DNA of 33,990 bases from an uncultured Atopobiaceae bacterium (GTDB taxonomy: Bacteria > Actinomycetota > Coriobacteriia > Coriobacteriales > Atopobiaceae). Below the pieces are notes generated by a model. It worked only from the letters and a program-made list of their open reading frames with translations. It made no database searches and had not been told where the DNA came from. Location of the stretch: assembly GCA_947303905.1 (NCBI GenBank), contig CAMYZR010000001.1:1-33990 (forward strand), written 5' to 3'. This document shows, piece after piece, positions 22,379 through 30,517 of this stretch. How positions within the stretch are numbered: position 1 is the first letter of the stretch; each line of letters opens with the position of its first letter. Both the position numbers and the translations under genes were made by a program.

Positions 22379-22681
22379 CTAGCTGACGATGGTCATGACC
22401 TCGGAGAGTCCCGTCATCTCAAACACCTCGGTGACTTCGGCAGTCGGGTGGAGCAGACGGATCGAGCCACCGCGCTGCATAGCGAGCTTCTGGGTGCTGA
22501 CCAGCACGCGCAGGCCAGCGGAGGAGATGTACTCGAGCTCGGAGAGATCGATGTCAAAGTTGACCGCGCCCGTGCCAAGCTGACGTACGGCATCCTCGAG
22601 CTCGGGACTCGTGGCGACGGTGAGCTTGCCCTTGACCGCAATGGCGCCCGTGTTGCCGTCAAGATTGGTGGTGATGTCCAT
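22379..22681 (-). CDS. STAS-domain anti-sigma factor antagonist
   Basis: This 100-residue single STAS domain of the RsbV/SpoIIAA type has the phosphorylation-site signature LEYISSAGLRVLVS (Ser in ISSAG) preceded by the NFDIDLSEL strand, and the family's usual N-terminal VKGKLTVATSPELE. In partner switching, the unphosphorylated form binds the anti-sigma kinase and frees the sigma factor. It is 20 bases downstream of the sigma gene and upstream of the membrane phosphatase/ATPase, which supplies both of its expected regulators. AGGAGACAGCAAGGAGCAAAGC before the ATG gives a clear ribosome site. Confidence 0.93.
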   Translation of the reverse strand: MDITTNLDGNTGAIAVKGKLTVATSPELEDAVRQLGTGAVNFDIDLSELEYISSAGLRVLVSTQKLAMQRGGSIRLLHPTAEVTEVFEMTGLSEVMTIVS

Positions 22682-22701
22682 GCTTTGCTCCTTGCTGTCT
22701 C

Positions 22702-23232
22702 CTAGGAAGCGACTGCGCGCATCTTGGCCATGGCGCGCGAGAGCTTGGTTGATATTGTCGATGCGTTCATGCCCATAATCTGGGCGATTTCGGTGTTACG
22801 TAGCTGTTCGTAGTACTTGAGGTATACCAGCTGACGCTCCTCGTCGTCGAGTGTCGCGAGCAGCTGCGAAGCGAGCTCGGCGTCGCCAATCTGGTCGGTC
22901 TCGGCCTCCTCCGCGTAGGCGCCTTCGGCGATGTCCTCGATCGGGACGTTTTCGGGCGTGCGCGAGAAGTAGTCGCTGATGCAGTTGTTGGCAATCGAGA
23001 TGACCCAGGTGGAGAACTTGGCACGTGTGGGATCGAAGCGGGAGAAGTAGCGGGCGGCACGCAGGTACGCCTCGGAGGTGATGTCCTCGGCGGCCGTATG
23101 GTTGCCCACGCGGCGGAAGATGTAGTTGTAGACCATGGAAAAGCTTTCGCGGTAATAGCGCTCGAAGTCGCGATGCATGTCCCGCTTGTTGTCGCCACCT
23201 TCGACCAGTCTGAATCTGCTCGCTCGTGCCAC
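22702..23232 (-). CDS. ECF-like RNA polymerase sigma factor
   Basis: This 176-residue protein contains sigma region 2 (MVYNYIFRRVGNHTAAEDIT through KFSTWVISIANNCISDYFSR) and region 4 (ERQLVYLKYYEQLRNTEIAQ followed by IMGMNASTISTKLSRA), with an acidic linker and no region 3, as in ECF sigma factors. It starts with GTG at 23232 preceded by GCGAGG; the ATG before HRDFERYY is a possible shorter start. It is the first gene of the operon with the STAS antagonist and the SpoIIE/ATPase protein, so its activity is probably set by partner switching rather than by a membrane anti-sigma factor. TATCAT (complement of 23275-23280) is a weak -10 candidate. Confidence 0.9.
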   Translation of the reverse strand: MARASRFRLVEGGDNKRDMHRDFERYYRESFSMVYNYIFRRVGNHTAAEDITSEAYLRAARYFSRFDPTRAKFSTWVISIANNCISDYFSRTPENVPIEDIAEGAYAEEAETDQIGDAELASQLLATLDDEERQLVYLKYYEQLRNTEIAQIMGMNASTISTKLSRAMAKMRAVAS

Positions 23233-23386
23233 GTGTGCCTCGCAATGCCATCAAATAGTTACCCTCATCTTCCCATGATACCGCTTGATGCCGTTTGCGG
23301 GGACAATGCCTTGCACGGCCTATAGGAAGTGCGTATAAGCGGTTGGATGGTTGAATTGCTGATGCTGGAGCTACCTGGTTGAAAGA

Positions 23387-24358
23387 TCAGACGACGACGT
23401 GCGTGAGCTCCCTGCCGTCCAGCCAGCGGGCGAGGTTCTCGCAGCAGATGTCACAGATGCGCTCCTCGGTGGCAGCGCACTTACCGAAGCTACCACCCGC
23501 CGTGTGAGGCGTGATGAAGCAGCGTGGCTCGTGCCAAAGGGGATGGCCTTGGGGGAGTGGCTCTGGATCGCACACGTCGAGGGCCGCACCGCGCAGATGT
23601 CCCTCTGCCAGCACACGGGCAAGCGCATTGCAGTCGATGAAGTTACCTCGTCCCACGTTGACGAGAATCGAGCCCTCGCGCATGAGACGCAACCTGCGCT
23701 CGTCGAGCCACCGGGACGTCTCGTGTGTGTTGGGCAGGCAGTTGACGACCACGTCAGCGCAGGGCAGCTCGTCCTCGGCCTCATCGAGCGTGACGAGCCG
23801 CTCGAAGTGGGGCCGCGTGACGGAGATGTCGCGGCAGACTCCCACGCAGTGGCAGTCGAAGCCCGAGAGGCGCTTTGCCGTGTAGCTGCCGATGTCTCCC
23901 GCGCCAAAGACGAGCACCGTCGCGTCCTCGAGCGAGGTTACAGGCCCCGACCATGCCCACAGCTCGCGCTCCTGCTGGCGCGCGTAGAGTGGGAAGTCCT
24001 GGGCGATGGAAAGTATCTGACCGACCACGAACTGGCTGATGATGTGCCCGAACGCGGCACCCGCCACGTTGGTCAGGCGCGTGTCGGCGGGAAAGGGTAC
24101 CTTGCCTTGCGTATAGAGGTCGCTTCCGGCCCAGGTCATCTGCACCCAGCGCACGGGTGTGCCCTCGGCGAGCAGGGCTGGCGAGGGCTCGCCGATCACC
24201 ACGTCCGACTGGGCGAGTAGCGGACGCAGCTCGTCCTCGTCCATCTGTCTTCCAGGTACCTGTGTGAGCACGGCCCGGCCAGCGGCTGCGCTGCGCAGAC
24301 GTTCCATATGGTGTGGATTGAAGGGAACCATGATAAGCACGCGGGTCGTATCGGGCAT
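23387..24358 (-). CDS. D-isomer-specific 2-hydroxyacid dehydrogenase
   Basis: This 323-residue cytoplasmic NAD(P)H enzyme has the Rossmann motif VLVFGAGDIGSYTAKRL in the centre. Catalytic Arg is in NVGRGNFID, Glu in DPEPLPQGHPLW and His in TPHTAGGS. The N-terminal substrate domain has WVQMTWAGSDLY. These features place it in the 2-hydroxyacid dehydrogenase superfamily, near the phosphoglycerate/hydroxypyruvate reductase-like group; the true substrate is not visible. GGAGGAAGACGC before the ATG at 24358 decides the start over a longer frame. It is divergent from the 6-phospho-beta-glucosidase gene. Cysteine content near the C-terminus (CDICCENLA) is somewhat high. Confidence 0.9.
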   Translation of the reverse strand: MPDTTRVLIMVPFNPHHMERLRSAAAGRAVLTQVPGRQMDEDELRPLLAQSDVVIGEPSPALLAEGTPVRWVQMTWAGSDLYTQGKVPFPADTRLTNVAGAAFGHIISQFVVGQILSIAQDFPLYARQQERELWAWSGPVTSLEDATVLVFGAGDIGSYTAKRLSGFDCHCVGVCRDISVTRPHFERLVTLDEAEDELPCADVVVNCLPNTHETSRWLDERRLRLMREGSILVNVGRGNFIDCNALARVLAEGHLRGAALDVCDPEPLPQGHPLWHEPRCFITPHTAGGSFGKCAATEERICDICCENLARWLDGRELTHVVV

Positions 24359-24466
24359 GCGTCTTCCTCCGTGGTGTGGTGACTGCCTTGTCCACAAGTA
24401 TGGCGTACCCGGCGTGCCCGTTCACGCCTCACCATCAGCGCAGGCTTATGCGAGACCGCGAAGCAC

Positions 24467-24472
24467 TAGAAT
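24467..24472 (+). promoter_or_regulatory. Candidate -10 element of the 6-phospho-beta-glucosidase gene
   Basis: TAGAAT (five of six consensus bases) lies 48 bases before the ATG within the 162-base divergent region. No convincing -35 hexamer is seen, so an activator may be needed. This is tentative. Confidence 0.3.
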
Positions 24473-24520
24473 CGAGGTGGTTGTCTTGAGGCAAGGGCCA
24501 TATGGGGTAAGGGGGCTGGC

Positions 24521-25990
24521 ATGCAACTCTCAAAAGAGTTTCTGTGGGGCGGCGCTACGGCAGACTTCCAGTGCGAAGGAGGCTATGACGAGGGCGGACG
24601 TGGGCTCTCTACGCACGACTTCGAGACCAACGGCAATCAGGAGAACCCGCGCGGCATCACCTATCGGCTTCCGGATGGCGCCACGGGTCGTGCGCGCAGC
24701 AGCTTCTTCTTCGCCGACCCCCTGCCTGAGGGCGCGGTGCCGGAGATGCTCGACGGGGAGTACTACCCGTCGCTCAAGGGCGTCGACCACTACCATCGCT
24801 GGCGCGAGGACCTCGAGCTGCTCGCCGGCATGGGCATGAACGTGTACCGCTTCTCCATCTGCTGGAGCCGCGTCTTTCCCACGGGCTTCGAGGAGGAGCC
24901 CAACGAGGCGGGTCTCGCCTTCTACGAGCAGATCATCGACACCTGCCTTGAGCTGGGGATGCAGCCTCTGGTGACCATCCACCACGACGAGTTGCCCGTC
25001 GTGCTGGCCGAGAGGCTCGACGGCTGGTCGAGCCGCGAGACCATCGAGCTCTACCTTCGATATTGCCATGCGCTCTTTGCGCGCTTTGGCGGCAAGGTCA
25101 AGTACTGGCTCACCTTCAACGAGATCAACGCCGTGCGCGGCTACGCCAGCTGCGGCACCCATCAGTGTGACAACGACACGCACTACAACGCGGTGCACAA
25201 CATGTTCCTCGCCAGCGCCCGTGCCGTGGCGCTCGGTCACGAGATGATGCCGGGCTCCATGTTTGGCGCGATGTATGCGTTCTCGGCGTTCTACCCGGCA
25301 ACCTGTCGGCCCGAGGACGTGTTTGCCCAGATGCAGAAGCGTCGCCAGGCCTACTACTACATCGATACGATGGTTCGTGGCCATTATCCGGCCTACGCGC
25401 AGGAGATCTGGCGCGAGAAGGGAATCAGCCTGCGTTGGGAGGAGGATGACGAAAAGACGCTTGCGGCGGGTCCGCTCGACTTCGTGAGCATCAGCTACTA
25501 CCGCTCCAACACCATCTCGGCTGACTCTCCGCGCGCCAAGGAGGTCATGGGCGGCGAGGGCAACCCCTACCTCGAGACCACGCCGTGGGGCTGGCCGATC
25601 GACCCGCTGGGCCTGCGCTACGTGCTCAACGAGCTGTCCGACCGCTACGAGAGGCCCGTCTTTGTCGTGGAGAACGGCATGGGTGCCATCGACGAGGCGG
25701 ACGAGAACGGCTACGTGGAGGACGACTACCGCATCGACTACCTGCGCGAGCACTTCAAGTGCATGATGCAGGCCATTCTCGAGGACGGTGTCAACTGCTT
25801 TGGCTACACCATGTGGGGTCCGTTCGACCTGATTTCGCTCTCCACGGGCGAGATGGCCAAGCGCTACGGCTTCATCTATGTCGACATGGACGACAGGGGA
25901 GAGGGCACCCTGCGCCGTACGCCCAAGAAGAGCTACTACTGGATGAGGCGCGTAATCGAGAGCCAGGGCGCGAGCCTCTGGGAGGAGTGA
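24521..25990 (+). CDS. 6-phospho-beta-glucosidase (glycoside hydrolase family 1)
   Basis: This 489-residue GH1 enzyme starts with the family's FLWGGATADFQCEGG. The acid/base is Glu201 in TFNEINA and the nucleophile Glu384 in VVENGMG. The C-terminal SLSTGEMAKRYGFIYVD carries the Ser, Lys and Tyr that bind the phosphate in 6-phospho-beta-glucosidases. It would hydrolyse phosphorylated beta-glucosides imported by a PTS such as cellobiose-6-phosphate or aryl-glucosides. No PTS gene is in the window. A GGGGG site precedes the ATG. The flavin-reductase-like gene begins three bases after its stop, so the two are co-transcribed although their functions are not obviously linked. Confidence 0.93.
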   Translation: MQLSKEFLWGGATADFQCEGGYDEGGRGLSTHDFETNGNQENPRGITYRLPDGATGRARSSFFFADPLPEGAVPEMLDGEYYPSLKGVDHYHRWREDLELLAGMGMNVYRFSICWSRVFPTGFEEEPNEAGLAFYEQIIDTCLELGMQPLVTIHHDELPVVLAERLDGWSSRETIELYLRYCHALFARFGGKVKYWLTFNEINAVRGYASCGTHQCDNDTHYNAVHNMFLASARAVALGHEMMPGSMFGAMYAFSAFYPATCRPEDVFAQMQKRRQAYYYIDTMVRGHYPAYAQEIWREKGISLRWEEDDEKTLAAGPLDFVSISYYRSNTISADSPRAKEVMGGEGNPYLETTPWGWPIDPLGLRYVLNELSDRYERPVFVVENGMGAIDEADENGYVEDDYRIDYLREHFKCMMQAILEDGVNCFGYTMWGPFDLISLSTGEMAKRYGFIYVDMDDRGEGTLRRTPKKSYYWMRRVIESQGASLWEE

Positions 25991-25993
25991 GAC

Positions 25994-26500
25994 ATGCCAG
26001 GAAGAATACCGCAGGGCTTTTTGGACGCACAGGCCGAGTTCGTGCAGCGTGTGAGCGGCGACTGGGCCCTCGTTACCGCTGGCACGCAGCAGGATGGCTG
26101 GAACACGATGACCATCGGCTGGGGAGAGGCTGGCGTGCTGTGGAGCCTGCCCACGGTGACGGTGTACGTGCATCCCTGGCGCTACACGCACCAGTTCATG
26201 CTGGACAACGACTACTTCACCGTGCAGCTCTTTGACAACGAGTACAAGCCTGACCTGGGCATCCTCGGGTCAAGGAGCGGGCGTGACGGCGACAAGGTGG
26301 CGCTCACGCGGCTTACGCCCAAGCCGATCGAGCATGGCATGACCTTCGAGGAGGCAACCACCACGCTGGTCTGCAGAAAGATCTACACCCATGCCATCGA
26401 CTTGGATGCCATGGCACCGGACATCCGCGAGCGCCTGGGGGCCTTCTATGCCAAGGAGGGTCACACGGTCTTCGTGGGCGAGCTTGTCGACGTGCTCTAG
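25994..26500 (+). CDS. Flavin reductase-like FMN-binding protein
   Basis: This 168-residue protein resembles the flavin reductase-like split-barrel family. It has WALVTAGTQQDGWNTMTIGW (the usual substrate/FMN loop), VTVYVHPWRYTHQFM and DYFTVQLFDNE, then SRSGRDGDKV and a C-terminal strand TVFVGELVDVL. Proteins of this group bind FMN and reduce it or carry out small reductions. The GGAGGAGTGAGAC site overlaps the end of the upstream GH1 gene. Substrate and partner are not evident. Confidence 0.8.
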   Translation: MPGRIPQGFLDAQAEFVQRVSGDWALVTAGTQQDGWNTMTIGWGEAGVLWSLPTVTVYVHPWRYTHQFMLDNDYFTVQLFDNEYKPDLGILGSRSGRDGDKVALTRLTPKPIEHGMTFEEATTTLVCRKIYTHAIDLDAMAPDIRERLGAFYAKEGHTVFVGELVDVL

Positions 26501-26542
26501 CTGCTGGCACGAGACGGGCCCTCGGGTTCGTCGGGTCTGCTC

Positions 26543-27400
26543 CTACTGGATACCAGCCTGGTGCGTAGCGAGCCACTCGGCTGCCTTGTGCGCAAAGTAG
26601 CAGGTGCCACCCTCGCTTTTGGCCTGCTCGTAGTACGGGCGGGCAGCCGCGTCATCGCCCTTGAGCACCTCGAGCTCGGCCCGACGGAAGGCGACACTCG
26701 TTTGCTGCTCGGGCAGCTTTGCCAGCCCGGTGAGCCTGTCGAGCAGCTCCTCGGCCGCCTGCAGGTCGCCGTCGGCAACGGCGAGCGCCTCGTCGGTAAA
26801 GAGCAGCGCCATCTCGGCGCCCTCCCTAAGGGGCCCGCGCGACTTGCGCAGGGATGCGGCAAGATCGTCGCGCAGGCTTCTCACCTGCGGCCAGTCCTTC
26901 TCGATCGTGGCGAAGCCGATGCCGACGTTGTCGACCATCGGCCTCATGGCACCGGAGGGCTTGGCGGTGGCCGTGGCCACGTTCAGCAGCTCGCGCGACT
27001 TCTCGACGTCACCCGTGAGCATGGCCGCCTGGGACGCGATGAGCATATGCTGTGCTTTGGCGCGACGATTCTTGATGCGGCCAAGGAGATGGTCTTCCAC
27101 CTTGAGCATCTTGGCGGGGTCGCAGTCGTGGGTCACGATGCCCTGGAAATCGGCGTATGAGCGGATGATGAACAGGTATTCGAGGGCAACGCATGCCACG
27201 ACGATGGGGATGGCGAACAGGAGCCTTGTCCAGTCGGCCTCCCCGAGGACATACGGCCAGCAGGCGACGAGCGTGAGGCCGGCGGCCAAGGCGGCGCCAG
27301 CGCAGCGAATGAGCAGGTCGCGGTTCTTGAACTTGATGGCGCACTCGTACGGCCTGAGATTGGCGAAGGACGAGTGTCGCGTGGTGTCGCCAGTCTGCAT
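26543..27400 (-). CDS. Membrane protein with helical TPR-like cytoplasmic domain
   Basis: This 285-residue protein has two membrane helices near the N-terminus (CAGAALAAGLTLVACWPYVL and LLFAIPIVVACVALEYLFI, about residues 33-80). A soluble C-terminal region of about 190 residues follows, made of paired amphipathic helices with repeated 'A..L...G....A..L' patterns (AAMLTGDVEKSRELLNVA; ALAVADGDLQAAEELLDRL; AELEVLKGDDAAARPYYEQA), as in tetratricopeptide repeats. No enzyme motif is present. GGAGGT nine bases before the ATG at 27400 supports this start over longer frames. It is convergent with the flavin-reductase gene and divergent from the HAD gene. A scaffold or envelope-associated role is only a guess. 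Confidence 0.7.
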   Translation of the reverse strand: MQTGDTTRHSSFANLRPYECAIKFKNRDLLIRCAGAALAAGLTLVACWPYVLGEADWTRLLFAIPIVVACVALEYLFIIRSYADFQGIVTHDCDPAKMLKVEDHLLGRIKNRRAKAQHMLIASQAAMLTGDVEKSRELLNVATATAKPSGAMRPMVDNVGIGFATIEKDWPQVRSLRDDLAASLRKSRGPLREGAEMALLFTDEALAVADGDLQAAEELLDRLTGLAKLPEQQTSVAFRRAELEVLKGDDAAARPYYEQAKSEGGTCYFAHKAAEWLATHQAGIQ

Positions 27401-27576
27401 AGGCGCATGACCTCCAAGGACGTCTCCCATACCTCGCCATATGATACTCGCGTCAAACGAATGTGTCTCGCCATGCATCCATCCGTCTCCCGAAATGCCA
27501 GCTATACACGATAGTCTGCGTTTGCGCGCGTATTAGGATGAATCAAATGGGAACCTGTGTTTGAGGAGTGGGTGTC

Positions 27577-28398
27577 ATGATTGAGAAGGTCACGGCAGTC
27601 ATCGCCGATGTGGACGGAACCATCAACATCAAGGGCAGCGCGCTGATGCCCAAGACGCTGGCGGCAATCAACGCCCTGCACGAGCGCGGGATCCTTTTTG
27701 GTACGGCCTCCGGTCGACCGCTCGACCATCGCTCGCTGGACAAGGCCAAGCAGTGGGGCCTCGACTTCGAGTTCGACATGGCCATCGGCATGAACGGCGG
27801 CGACCTGTGGGATGCCAACCACGAGGGCATCGAGCACATGATGCTGCTGGACAAGGAGTACATAGACGACATCTGCTCCTTCATGTGGCCGCTCGACTGC
27901 AACGTCATCGTCTACGAGAACGCCTACGACCACGTGCTGGTCAAGCGGATCGACAAGCAACTCCAGCAGAGCATCTACCGCAACGGCTCGATCGTGGAGG
28001 TGGTCGAGCCCGAGGTGATGGCCCAGAAGGACACCGGAAAGATTGAGGTGCAGTACGAACCGGAGCTCGACGAGGAGATCATGGCCGTGGTCAACGCGCA
28101 CCCGTCCGTGTACTGGGACTCCGTGCGCACCTTCCCTGGCACGGTCGAGTTCGTCAAGCCGGGTCTGGACAAGGGCGTCGCACTGCGCCGCTACTCCGAG
28201 CGCAACGGCATCCCCCTGGGCGAGATCATGACCTTCGGTGACATGGACAACGACATCGCGCTTCTGCGCGAGGCCGGTTGGGGCGTCTGCATGCAGAACG
28301 GCTGCGATGCGGCAAAGGCCGTTGCCGACGCCGTCACCGAGTACGGCGTGACCGAGGACGGCATGGGCCGGTATCTGGAGCGCTACGTGCTCGTGTAG
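27577..28398 (+). CDS. Cof-type HAD-superfamily sugar-phosphate phosphatase
   Basis: This 273-residue phosphatase has HAD motif I DVDGTI (nucleophile Asp11, Asp13), motif II GTASGRP, motif III Lys in VKPGLDKGVAL and motif IV TFGDMDNDIALL. A C2-type cap lies between motifs II and III. Cof-type HADs act on small phosphorylated metabolites such as sugar phosphates. The ATG at 27577 is chosen because GAGGAG lies eight bases upstream; GTG at 27568 in the same frame sits on that site. It is a single gene, convergent with the RibD-like gene 22 bases downstream, with no terminator hairpin evident between them. Confidence 0.93.
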   Translation: MIEKVTAVIADVDGTINIKGSALMPKTLAAINALHERGILFGTASGRPLDHRSLDKAKQWGLDFEFDMAIGMNGGDLWDANHEGIEHMMLLDKEYIDDICSFMWPLDCNVIVYENAYDHVLVKRIDKQLQQSIYRNGSIVEVVEPEVMAQKDTGKIEVQYEPELDEEIMAVVNAHPSVYWDSVRTFPGTVEFVKPGLDKGVALRRYSERNGIPLGEIMTFGDMDNDIALLREAGWGVCMQNGCDAAKAVADAVTEYGVTEDGMGRYLERYVLV

Positions 28399-28420
28399 GG
28401 AGTGGGGCGGCTGCCGAGCG

Positions 28421-29110
28421 TCAGCGCCTGTAGTGGAGCCCGAGGCCCGAGTTAGGCAGCTGGCGCACCTCCGCGAGCTCGAACTCGAGCGGGTCGGCGC
28501 GCAGGCCGCGGACCGTCTCGAAGAGCGAGGGCTGGCCGCTTGCAACCTCTGCCACCGGTGCGATAATCAGCGAGAGCTCGTCCACGCACTCTGCCGCGGC
28601 AAAGGTCCCGTTGGCAAAGCCTCCGCCCATGAGCAGGATGCGCGACACGCCAAAGAGCCGCAGGAGCTTCTCCGCGGCCAGCTCGGCATCAAAGCGCCCG
28701 CGACCTGCGAGGACATAGCTCACGCCAATGCCGCGCAGGTAGGAGAGGTATCCGGGGTTCACGTCCTCGCGCAGCAGCTGCACGATGTGCCCGTTCAGGT
28801 TGCCGCGGGCGGTGTCGGGAGCGTCAAAGCGCAGCGTTCCCTCCGGATCGACCACCGCAAAGTAGAAGTCTGCCTCGCGCGCGACGTAGTCTCCGGGTGG
28901 CACGGGCCTGCGGACCTGCGTCGGGCGCCCGGCATGCACGCCGGAGAGCACTTCGGCGGCCGTGGTTGCACCGTAGATGATGCACTCCGCATCAAGCTCG
29001 TCGCGAATGGACCCATATGCTCCCACCAGGTCGTATGCCGAGGAGAAGAACTTCCCTGCCACCCGTCCGTCAATGGACTGCAGGATGTGGACGATGATAT
29101 GCGGACGCAT
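28421..29110 (-). CDS. RibD C-terminal/dihydrofolate-reductase-like protein
   Basis: This 229-residue protein starts RPHIIVHILQSIDGRVAGKF, the typical opening strand and 'S.DG.' of RibD-type reductases. ECIIYGATTAAEVLSG, GVSYVLAGRG and RILLMGGGFANGTF (nucleotide-binding Gly-rich turn) follow, with DELSLIIAPV near the end. These enzymes use NADPH; without a deaminase domain or other riboflavin genes nearby, a role in riboflavin synthesis is doubtful. AGGAGCGCCC before the ATG at 29110 decides the start. Confidence 0.88.
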   Translation of the reverse strand: MRPHIIVHILQSIDGRVAGKFFSSAYDLVGAYGSIRDELDAECIIYGATTAAEVLSGVHAGRPTQVRRPVPPGDYVAREADFYFAVVDPEGTLRFDAPDTARGNLNGHIVQLLREDVNPGYLSYLRGIGVSYVLAGRGRFDAELAAEKLLRLFGVSRILLMGGGFANGTFAAAECVDELSLIIAPVAEVASGQPSLFETVRGLRADPLEFELAEVRQLPNSGLGLHYRR

Positions 29111-29219
29111 GGGCGCTCCTGTCGCTAGAGGATGACTCACTACAGGATAGTCCATACGCGCGTGACTCGTATTGATGAGCCATAAATCAGACGCATGTCA
29201 AAAGATATGCAATATGAAT

Positions 29220-29248
29220 TTGTTATGCCGCGTCAGCGGGACTACAGT
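29220..29248 (+). promoter_or_regulatory. Candidate promoter for the 70-residue protein/DUF3737 operon
   Basis: TTGTTA (29220-29225), a 17-base spacer and TACAGT (29243-29248), each matching four of six consensus bases, lie about 40 bases before the proposed GTG start in an AT-rich divergent gap. Confidence 0.35.
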
Positions 29249-29287
29249 TGTTCTGACGAGATGGACCAGACAAAGGAGAGGCGCGAC

Positions 29288-29500
29288 GTGACTGAGACGG
29301 TAGAGAGCGGATTGCTCGACGCGGGCTGTGCCGCCGCTTTCATCGAGCGGTACCGCGTGGCAGAGGCGGCGGGCGACACGCAGGCGTGTCTCGATCTGCT
29401 GCGTAGGCATCGCTGCGAGCTCGTGTGCGCACTTCATGAGGCCCAAAAGCCCATCGACGTATGCGACTGGATCATCAGGGGCCTAGAGAGGGAGCTTTAG
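29288..29500 (+). CDS. Small conserved cytoplasmic protein of unknown function
   Basis: A 70-residue helical protein. Recognisable segments are GLLDAGCAAAFIERYRVAEA, LDLLRRHRCELVCALHEAQK and PIDVCDWIIRGLE. The pattern 'RHRC.LV..LH.AQ.PIDVCDW.IR' is one I associate with a small protein widespread in gut Firmicutes and Coriobacteria, without known function. Four cysteines are present. GTG at 29288 is preferred because AAGGAGAGG lies eight to nine bases upstream. The in-frame ATG at 29195 would add a poorly coding stretch containing the likely promoter; ATG at 29261 is another possibility. The DUF3737 gene begins one base after its stop, so they are coupled. Confidence 0.7.
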   Translation: MTETVESGLLDAGCAAAFIERYRVAEAAGDTQACLDLLRRHRCELVCALHEAQKPIDVCDWIIRGLEREL

Positions 29501-29501
29501 C

Positions 29502-30380
29502 ATGAAGGTCATCAAGGGTCAGCATCTTACGGGCGAGCGAGCCCTGTTCAAGGCACGCGGACTGCGCGTGGAGGGCTGTCGCTTCGACGAGGGCGAGTCG
29601 CCGCTCAAGGAGTCACTCGACATCGAGGTTGCCAACACCGTGTTCGGTTGGCGCTACCCGCTGTGGTACGACGAGCACGTCTCAGTCAAGGACAGCGCGT
29701 TTCTCGAGGTGGCACGCGCGGGCATCTGGTACAGCAACGACGTCGAGATCGCGGACTGCTCCTTCGACGCGCCGAAGGGCATTCGCAAGTGCCACAACGT
29801 GCGCCTCTCGCATGTGCAGATGCCGCACGCCGACGAGACGCTCTGGTGGTGCGAGGGCGTGCGCGTGGAGGACGTCTCGGTGACGGGCGACTACTTCCTG
29901 CAGGGCTCGCGCGACGTCTATGTCAAGAACCTGCACCTCAGTGGCAAGTACAGCTTTGATGGCTGCACGAACCTGGTGGTGGAGGACTCGCGCCTGATCA
30001 CCAAGGACGCGTTCTGGAACTGCGAGAACGTCGTGGTCCGCAACTGCTTTATCGTGAGCGAGTACCTTGCCTGGAACGCGCACAACGTCACCTTCGAGAA
30101 CTGCATCATCCAGAGCCTGCAGGGCCTGTGCTACGTGAGCGGCCTCACGCTGCGCAACTGCGACCTTATGGACACCGACCTCGCGTTCGAGTACTGCTCG
30201 GACGTGGACGCAGAGCTGCGCACACCGGTCGTGAGCGTCAAGAACCCCCTGAACGGTCGCATCGTCGCGCCGAGCATCGGCGAGATCATCTTCGACGATC
30301 CCGAAGTGAACCCCTGTAACACGGCAATCGTCCAGACGCAGCGCAAGGAGCCCTTCGTCTGCCTCTGCCGCGCCGTGTAG
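29502..30380 (+). CDS. DUF3737 right-handed beta-helix protein
   Basis: This 292-residue protein is built from short repeats of about 20 residues with alternating hydrophobic and charged positions (VKDSAFLEVARAGIWYSNDV, VVEDSRLITKDAFWNCENVV, VRNCFIVSEYLAWNAHNVTF). This is the pattern of a pectate-lyase-like beta-helix, and it matches the DUF3737 family. There is no signal peptide, so it is cytoplasmic. The function is unknown. It begins one base after the 70-residue protein's stop with GGGAG inside that gene. Conserved Cys and Trp ladders probably stack inside the helix. Confidence 0.85.
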   Translation: MKVIKGQHLTGERALFKARGLRVEGCRFDEGESPLKESLDIEVANTVFGWRYPLWYDEHVSVKDSAFLEVARAGIWYSNDVEIADCSFDAPKGIRKCHNVRLSHVQMPHADETLWWCEGVRVEDVSVTGDYFLQGSRDVYVKNLHLSGKYSFDGCTNLVVEDSRLITKDAFWNCENVVVRNCFIVSEYLAWNAHNVTFENCIIQSLQGLCYVSGLTLRNCDLMDTDLAFEYCSDVDAELRTPVVSVKNPLNGRIVAPSIGEIIFDDPEVNPCNTAIVQTQRKEPFVCLCRAV

Positions 30381-30390
30381 CGAGCGGGTC

Positions 30391-30415
30391 CGCCCTGGGC
30401 TAGGTTACCAGGGCG
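30391..30415 (+). other. Hairpin after the DUF3737 gene
   Basis: CGCCCTGG (30391-30398) and CCAGGGCG (30408-30415) form a perfect 8-bp stem with a 9-base loop, 11 bases after the stop. No immediate T-run; a TTTTT comes only at 30438-30442. It may be a weak terminator or an mRNA end stabiliser. Confidence 0.45.
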
Positions 30416-30428
30416 TGGCAAATGGTGG

Positions 30429-30517
30429 ACCTCTGCGGTTTTTCTCGCGGTCGCTGATACGATATGCGGGTCAGCTTCGAGGGAGGGGTCGCATATGTCG
30501 CGAGATACCGCAGAGGT
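30429..30517 (+). repeat. Inverted repeat flanking the start of the EamA gene
   Basis: ACCTCTGCGG and TCTCGCG (30429-30438, 30443-30449) recur inverted as CGCGAGA (30499-30505) and CCGCAGAGGT (30508-30517). That is 17 paired positions separated by about 50 bases that hold a TACGAT -10 candidate and the GGGAGGGG ribosome site. The downstream arm lies inside the coding sequence (codons 2-8). Confidence 0.6.

Noticed and set aside
24530..26191. 553-codon minus-strand frame over the GH1 and flavin-reductase genes
   Set aside because: Antisense shadow; the plus strand has intact catalytic motifs for both genes.
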